A stretch of DNA of 64,000 nt from Ciona savignyi. Lineage: Eukaryota > Chordata > Ascidiacea > Phlebobranchia > Cionidae. Shown here one piece after another: positions 57,440 through 64,000 of this stretch (its first letter is position 1; each line of letters begins with the position of its first letter). Made by a program: the position numbers and the translations under genes. The stretch spans positions 655,784 through 719,783 of the forward strand of contig CH002866.1 of assembly GCA_000149265.1 (NCBI GenBank), written 5' to 3'. A model generated the notes under the pieces. The model ran no database searches. It had not been told where the DNA came from and saw only the letters and a list, made by a program, of their open reading frames with translations.

Positions 57440-60400
57440 ACAAACATTTACGAACTACCGCAGCATAATGCTGATGATTTTTTTGTCTTCTTACACGTAA
57501 GGCAAATTAAACTGTCACCAAAAATGTTAATACTGCTATCATTAATCAACAACGAAAGTGCTTATTAAAGTTCAATATTCTTGTTAATTGTATTAACTTT
57601 GCATAAAGCCGTTTTTCAGATAAGGTATTTTTCAACAGTGTTCTTTGTTTAGCGACACACTAACTTATAGGCCAAACTAATTAAAAGTGGTTATTTAGTA
57701 TCGTACTTCGTAATTAATGAACGAAAAGGTCTAGGTTTAATGCAAAATTAATCACGGAAACTGTAGACTTATTAAATTATTAATTTTTCTTTTTAAAAGA
57801 ATCTTGGGTTTTTCTATTAGTGCATTTTGAGTGACAGCGCGTCTTTTCCTTAAAGCACTTTGCATATACGGTATAATATTAAGTATATACGGTAAAAGTA
57901 CAGCGCCTCGAATATAAAACAAAGCATTTGTAAGGCGCCAATTCGTTTCACACAGGACTAAATAGATCAAATGCAGTCTTGGAAACAAACATTATACGCA
58001 GTCCCTATCACGCTTGCTTCTGCATTGCATACTGCTTTGCTACTTTGATTTTCGATGAAACTTAGAAGATGACAAGTTAGTGGGGTGAAGATTGATCACA
58101 TTCCATTGGATAATCCATACGCGGAACAAGACGGTTATTAAGAACGATGCTTTTGGGGTTAAGCTTTAATAATAACACGTACTCATAACGCATTTGTGAA
58201 GATAGTGGTATTTTTGTTATAATAACCATTCATATATTCTAGAATCTCAATAAATAACTTATAATACCTACCGAATGCCTTTCACACAAGGTTAATAACT
58301 CTTCTCCTACATATATGCGTTTTTTTTACAACCCTTATTGGCGGTTCGTGTAAGACAACAAATACACTAAAAGACTGATTGCTCCGTATAAGAGACATGA
58401 AAAGCAGGCTCAAGCGTACAACTTAACTTGGTGAGATATTCGTCCAACTATTCGCAGACCAACTAATGTAAATCGTCCATTTTTTTACAATTGTAAAGTT
58501 ATCGCATAATACTATACTGTTCAAATTCCATCTCAAGACGCTGCTGCAGAATTTGAGACAAATGTATTATCAGCTCGTTTCTCTCTCTTTACTTCTTTTT
58601 TCGTCAACACGATGTAAAAGTGACGCCAACGTGTGCATTAGAGTCCAGCAGTATATAAAGAAAAGAGAAAAAATAGCTTTGTCAGTGTTAATTGCTCTGT
58701 TAGTAGGCCCAAATAAGGCTGCATATTATTGCAGTAATTTCAGATTTTTTCAGCTTTCGGTTATTATTTGTTGCATTATGATAGATTTTTTGCGTTACTA
58801 GAGAAATACGTTTGGCCACATTTCGCTGTAATATATTAGTCAATAGAAGTACCAGTTATCAATTAGAATCACAGTATAGTAGCAGTTCGTATATTTTAAA
58901 TCAAGCTCAGCCAACGCCGCAGATAGTATTAAAAAACGCGAGCCCGCATGTGGTCAAAAAAGGTTTTCTGTTTGCCTAAGAATGTGTCAAAAGTCAACGA
59001 CTAGTAAGCGAAGACTGGTAATCACCTACAATAACCGACACAACGTTCAACCTATTCACGGTTATTGTCACAACAGTGAAACTGGACAAAGCACTAGTTT
59101 CTTTTCTTCTCTGCAGCTGGGGTATAGGGCGTAACCTAGACCCCAATATGGATTACGTTGACAAAACGAAATGAGATAGCGGCTCATGCAGCAGCTGCAC
59201 CAACAAACACGTTTAATTCGAAAGAAACTTGAGTCAACTGATAATTAAAAGAATATCACACATTATAATTTAGTTGTATGCTTAAGCTCTCTTGTTGATG
59301 ACTTTTAGTAAGATATGTTTAAGGATCTAAATATTTTAATTTACATCTTTAAAGATTAAAAAACCTTAATTTTACATTTTCTTGACGTGATGATGCTGAT
59401 TGACATGATATGATCTCGGGTCCATCGCCAAATTGAGCAATTTGCATTCCTCGATTTGTTGTCACGCTTCAGTATAGAAATAAATTGGAGTTACAAAATA
59501 ACTGCCCCGATGCGACATTACTGATAATTATTATTCCCTTGCCATATCAACTTCGAATGACTTGGGTTGTGTGTGTCACATCGAGTTGTGCACAGTACAG
59601 ATTTGCTCATTTTCATATAAAAAATAATATACTTGACGCTTATGCAAAGTCAAGCATATATATTGTGTCCGTGTGTAAATCTAATTAATTCTTTCCTGTG
59701 CCATTATAAACACATCCAAAAATTTTATTGTTTCGCGCTTTGTAGTTTAAATACCTTTAAAGCAAATTACTTTAAGTAGTTTCCATAGGATTTGGCAGGC
59801 TTCCTTGGTTAGTTTATCACTAACATATTAAAAATATTGCTAAATAAATTCAACAATAATAATAATACATATACTATAACATTGTATTTTTAAATGGCGT
59901 ATAATATAGAACTACACAAGGTAAAATATGTTAAAGATGTGTATTTTATCACCGGCACAAAAGAGAATGGTAAGGGTATTAGGACAAATTTTCAAAAAAA
60001 AATTAATTACCGTTTATACTTTACTTACATGCGCTTAACGCCTTTAACTTTACAAGCATTTCGCTAACACTACGAAAATGATGCACGAGCTCTTGCTGTT
60101 GACATATATACTGTAATGGTTACTTTGACAAATTATAAACGGCAAAAAAAGTAAATTTATCTCTAAATGTAGACTACGATAAAACATTTAAAAACCATGT
60201 TAATGACATGAAATTTATTATCGTATGACACAATAATTTTAATTGAAGAAAAAAACAATCATAACTTGTGAAGCTTCGTAGAACACTAGAGAGTGTCAAT
60301 CACTACTATTTGTACTAGAGAGTGTCATTAGCCACTACTATTTGTAAAACACATTTTGTATGCTATATATTCATGCGAGTAGGGTCCCTAACCACAATTA

Positions 60401-61079
60401 ATATTTAAAAAAAAACCGAGTATGTAGTTTGTTTCTACAAGCAAAAACGCATGGATCTCATAGTTATCAAATCAAACTTCTTTTCCATGAATGTAAAAAA
60501 AGAATATAGGCTAATCATGTTAGTTTAAATTAGTTTAGTTTATTTTTTTGCTCCATCGTTACAATAAAGAAGAATAGAAGAATTGTTTCAGGTTAAGAAA
60601 ACAGGATAAAACGGCCAAACTAGAGTAGTTAAAACACGTCAGTGACTAGACACATTGCAAAGGGGAAAAATGACGTGGCCGTTAAACCTTACATTATAAA
60701 ATATAAATTATAACAGAAAACTATAACAGAAACTATAATTATAACAGAAAAATCCAAATTAACTAATTAATTCTGATGTTATTTAAGTCTTAATTAAAAG
60801 TGTGCAAGCGCGACCCAGTATTAAGGGGGGAACCGGCTTTGGGAATTAAGTGGAAAAAGAAAACCCCCTAAAATGAAATTCCACCAGTGGTTAAAAACAA
60901 CCGTTTCAAAACACACTTTATAAGACATTAAATTATAATTGGCGAATTTACAAAAATTTTACAACAAATGTTTTAAATTTAATCCTGTTCCCAAAATAAT
61001 ATAAAACAAAACAGGTAAGTTGACTCGTTATAGCTGTAATGTACGTTGTAGCTGTAATGTAAAGTGAACTTCAAAAAAT
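57440..61079. other. Long convergent intergenic region between receptor and CYP F
   Basis: About 3.6 kb, AT-rich, no supported exon. A weak copy of the CYP upstream block (TACTGCTTTGCTACTTTGAT) is at about 58027. A direct repeat of about 32 bp containing CTAGAGAGTGTCA occurs near 60285-60345. Some plus-strand frames of 60-80 codons exist but lack splice partners or domain features. Confidence 0.45.
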
Positions 61080-63408
61080 TTACACTTCCCTTGCCACCAT
61101 TTTAAATGGTTTTGGAGCACATATTGGGCCATAAGAACCGTTTTCAATATCTGGAAGATCAGTTGCGTCTGGATCCGGTAGAAATTCAAATTTCTGAACC
61201 AACGAAACCAGGTAGATGAAGATTTCCATTCGAGCCAGTTGTTCTCCCAAGCAATGACGTGGACCAACCGAGAACGGAATCACGTGGTTCGATTGAACAA
61301 AGTTTCCTTTATCATCAAGATGACGCTCAGGTTTAAACTTGTTTGGTTCGTCCCACACATTAGGATTGTTGTGCACAGCCCATAAATTTACATAAATCTG
61401 CCAATCAACATCAGCGATTTAGATAATTTAGATTCAGGATCGACCTTAGCGATTTAGATATCCCCGGCGGGTTAGTCTGGTGGTTTAGTTTGTCGCCTTT
61501 TAGCCGAAGAGCTGTAGCCTAGATGCGAAAGTGGTCGCTAGCTAGTCGGTTGGGTCCTTGGGCAAGGCACTGAACGGAAATTGTCTAAACACAGCAGCTT
61601 AATGGGTTCTACTACATTGAAGGAACGTGTTATTCATACACAACACAATGTAATAGCTCCGGTAACCCGAAGCTGGGCGCGAAGTAATATGACGAACAAT
61701 TGCCCATATGTTTCCCCCTTGGTTTCTCATTCACCGGGATAAACATGAATCAAAAAAATGTTGGTATTTTATATACAAAGGAAGTTAAATTTATTACATG
61801 GAATATAAACACTTTACCGTCGTTCCATTTGGGATACTATAACCATTGAGATTAACATCCTCGTTTGTCATGTGGGCAACACCAAAAGGCGCGAGGGTAC
61901 GGTAACGATACACCTCTTGCATGAACGCGCACGTGTATGGCATGTATGATTTGTTATCTACTGCGGGAATTTTTTCCTGACCTGTGACAAACAAAGTTTT
62001 GTTCTGTTATATATATTAAATTAAATCCAATAAAATCAAGTCAACTTACCTAGGACTTCAAAAATTTCTTTACGTAGCCTTTCCTGCTTCTTGGGGTGGT
62101 GAATTAAACAAAGAAGAGTCCATCTAAGAGTGCTGGTTGATGTTTCACTTCCAGCAAAGAATAAATCGCGTACATAATGCAACAACTGTTTGTCCTATGG
62201 ATGGGGAACCAAAGAGTCGTATATAATTTATTGGTGTCGCCTAAACGCGTGGCTCAGCTGTGCCGGTAAGTTTTTCACCCACATTGCAACTTTTGGAAAC
62301 CACGGCCAATTTAAATAGTGAGCAAATATTAATATTTTGGACCGAAGCAGGAGGTGAGCATTTTTTCAGTTCGAATTATGTTTAGCAAAAGCAATCATTA
62401 ATCTCACTCAATATCAATATTGACAAAAATATATTGATGAAAGATACAAGTTAACAGTTAAAAAGGGTTGCATTATATAGCGTCGCAACAAGAATGTTTT
62501 CTTTTTGTTAAATCCTAGCCCTTGGATATGAGAAACTCAAACCACTGATATACAGTGTAGATATGGGAGAAAGTGACCGCTGCATTGGTGACCTAATTGC
62601 TTTTTATGTTGTCTAGACCGGCCGGTTGGTCTAGCCGTTAAGTTCGTCTCGTTTCAATCGAAAGGTTGCAGGTGCGAACCTGGTCGCTAGCTAGCAGGCT
62701 GTGTCCTTGGGCAAGGCACTTTATGGACATTTCCTGAACCTAGCGAATTAATGGGATCTACCAAATTAAATGATCATATATATAATACAACACACTGCAA
62801 TAGCTTCGGTAACCCGACGATGGGCGCGAGGTGATCTGACGATCGCCCGTGTGTTAACCCCCTTGGTTTTCCCATTCATAGGGATAAACATAAATATCCA
62901 ATTCTATTATGATCATTTCTACAAAAGTCCATAAAATTCTATACCGTGAAAGCATCTGTTCCGTTTTCAGCGTTTTGTTCGCCCAGAAACGCGTCAATGA
63001 AATCTCTTTGGTTGTCTTGGTCGTATGAGGCTTTGTGTTCTGCGATTATTTCTCGCAGTAACTCTGAAAATGTTTTTTTTATCGTGACTTTAATCTACCA
63101 AAATATTATTTACTTCTAGTGACGTCAACATCCTCCATCAACTTTTTATTAACCCGGGAAAAGTACGGGAGATGAACGCAAGCTGGCATGAAGATCAATA
63201 TTTGTAGGAAAAAGCTTGTGTCAGGATCGTTGAACCTATAAATCGCATTGAAATGTAAACATTCGCAACAACAAACATCAATCATGATGTTGTGTTACCC
63301 CATTGCTAGTCTTGCCATTATCTCCTTGGAGTGTTCATCGTCGTATTCGAATCGTCTTCCCATTACAATGCTGGAAATGTTGTTTGAGACTGCGTTGCTC
63401 AGGATGCT
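61080..63408 (-). CDS. Cytochrome P450, CYP2 clan (CYP F), 5' exons outside window
   Basis: Six C-terminal exons in transcript order: 63408-63299, 63235-63114, 63063-62945, 62194-62050, 61981-61818, 61397-61080. Their lengths (110, 122, 119, 145, 164, 318) equal exons 4-9 of the other cluster members, so exons 1-3 must lie beyond 64000. Landmarks: [10 protein letters not shown]-helix FAGSETSTS, K-helix QEVYRYR, FKPERH, haem [12 protein letters not shown]; the C-terminus ends at the TAA covering 61080. No break in the visible part. Closest to CYP D by shared [13 protein letters not shown] and HMTNEDVNLNGYSIP-type segments. SINEs sit in introns 6 and 8 and one lies in intron 3. Confidence 0.9.
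61455..61750 (+). mobile_element. Full-length SINE in CYP F intron 8
   Basis: GGCGGGTTAGTCTGGTGGTT (A box), GCCTTTTAGCCGAAG, GGTCCTTGGGCAAGGCACT, then the tail to CACCGGGATAAACATGAATC. Confidence 0.88.
62612..62905 (+). mobile_element. Full-length SINE in CYP F intron 6, best-preserved copy
   Basis: GACCGGCCGGTTGGTCTAGC, TTGCAGGTGCGAACCTGG (B box), GTCCTTGGGCAAGGCACTTT, GCGCGAGGTGATCTGACGAT, then ATAGGGATAAACATAAATAT. Confidence 0.92.
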
Positions 63409-63724
63409 CTGGGTCAAAACGTTTATCAAATTAAGTTGTGCAAAGTCAGTACAGGTCGCGTTTTACCACACACTCTTCTTCAGGGCTTTATATTGTTTTG
63501 TTTTTGATTAAATTTTTGTTTTTGTTTATTGTTATTTCGCTTAGGTTTGGCGGCTGCGTCCGCCTTATTAAATGATATTTATTAAATGATATCCCTGCTT
63601 TTAATGAAGTGTTTTAACAACTGTTGGTTTGACCGTCTTTTCCTGTTCCTGTGCAGTAATTTGATTCGTTTGTCATTCTTTAAGACTGGGGAAAAAATTA
63701 ATAAACTAAACCAGCTCCTGGTCG

Positions 63725-64000
63725 ACGCAGCGAAGTTTTTACCCGACCAAATAGCTTGGTGGTTTAGTGCGTTGCCTTTCAGCCGAAGGGTTTCTGGTTA
63801 ACACTGCTCGATTGTTATCGGTTGTGTCCTTGGGCAGGTCATTTGCCTGAACCCAGTGATATAATGGGCTCTACCAAATTTAAGGAAAATCTGATATATA
63901 CACAACCCACTGCAATAGCTCCGGTAACACATGGTCGTCGCCAGGTAATCGAATAATTGCTCTTGTGTTAACGCTATAACTTTTTCATTCACGGGAATAT
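63725..64000 (+). mobile_element. SINE running to the window edge, CYP F intron 3
   Basis: ACCAAATAGCTTGGTGGTTT, GCCTTTCAGCCGAAGGG, GTGTCCTTGGGCAGGTCATT, then GCAATAGCTCCGGTAACAC and TTCACGGGAATAT at the end. Confidence 0.85.

Noticed and set aside
57752..58801. Small genes in the receptor to CYP F spacer
   Set aside because: Frames of 60-80 codons with low-complexity translations and no start context, splice sites or recognisable domains.
62612..62700. tRNA gene
   Set aside because: A and B boxes are present but the sequence does not fold into a clean cloverleaf and continues into the SINE body; it is a SINE head.

Overview
The window is animal nuclear DNA: AT-rich, genes split into many short exons with GT-AG introns, dispersed tRNA-derived repeats and draft-assembly N runs. 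The families present, the compact introns and the repeat types fit a tunicate, most likely Ciona or a close relative; the species is inferred. All gene models were built by hand, joining exons by splice signals, reading phase and comparison among the paralogues inside the window.

Layout. (1) 434-3101 (+): 3' part of a multicopper oxidase. (2) 5028-6333 (+): small mucin-like, cysteine-rich single-pass membrane protein. (3) 7638-19087: three CYP2-clan cytochrome P450 genes (A on +, B and C on -), C with a broken frame in exon 3. (4) 20282-21036 (+): CYP relic whose exon 2 runs directly into (5) 21010-28098 (+), a 13-exon M28 zinc peptidase of the glutamate carboxypeptidase II/NAALADase family. 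(6) 29774-32317 (+): intact CYP D. (7) 33311-38993 (+): 11-exon ALDH1A/ALDH2-class aldehyde dehydrogenase. (8) 40986-46457 (-): intact CYP E. (9) 49955-57439 (+): 15-exon adhesion GPCR with a VNTR in its stalk. (10) 61080-63408 (-): 3' six exons of CYP F, continuing past the window.

The theme is an expanding P450 cluster. All copies share one nine-exon plan (internal exons about 146, 103, 110, 122, 119, 145 and 164 nt, last exon 318 nt). This plan let me define every splice site, predict that the gap in CYP B hides about 13 nt, and detect the frameshifts in CYP C. The P450s and the aldehyde dehydrogenase could act in one oxidative route (retinoid, lipid or xenobiotic), but nothing in the sequence proves a shared substrate.

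Mobile DNA is abundant. There are at least 17 copies or fragments of one tRNA-derived SINE, a second tRNA-like repeat family, and two non-autonomous hAT-type elements with intact terminal repeats and perfect 8-bp target duplications, one of them nested in the promoter head of a SINE. The most notable observations are the peptidase start codon lying in a dead P450 exon, SINEs ending at exon boundaries, and a diverged duplicated block upstream of P450 genes.
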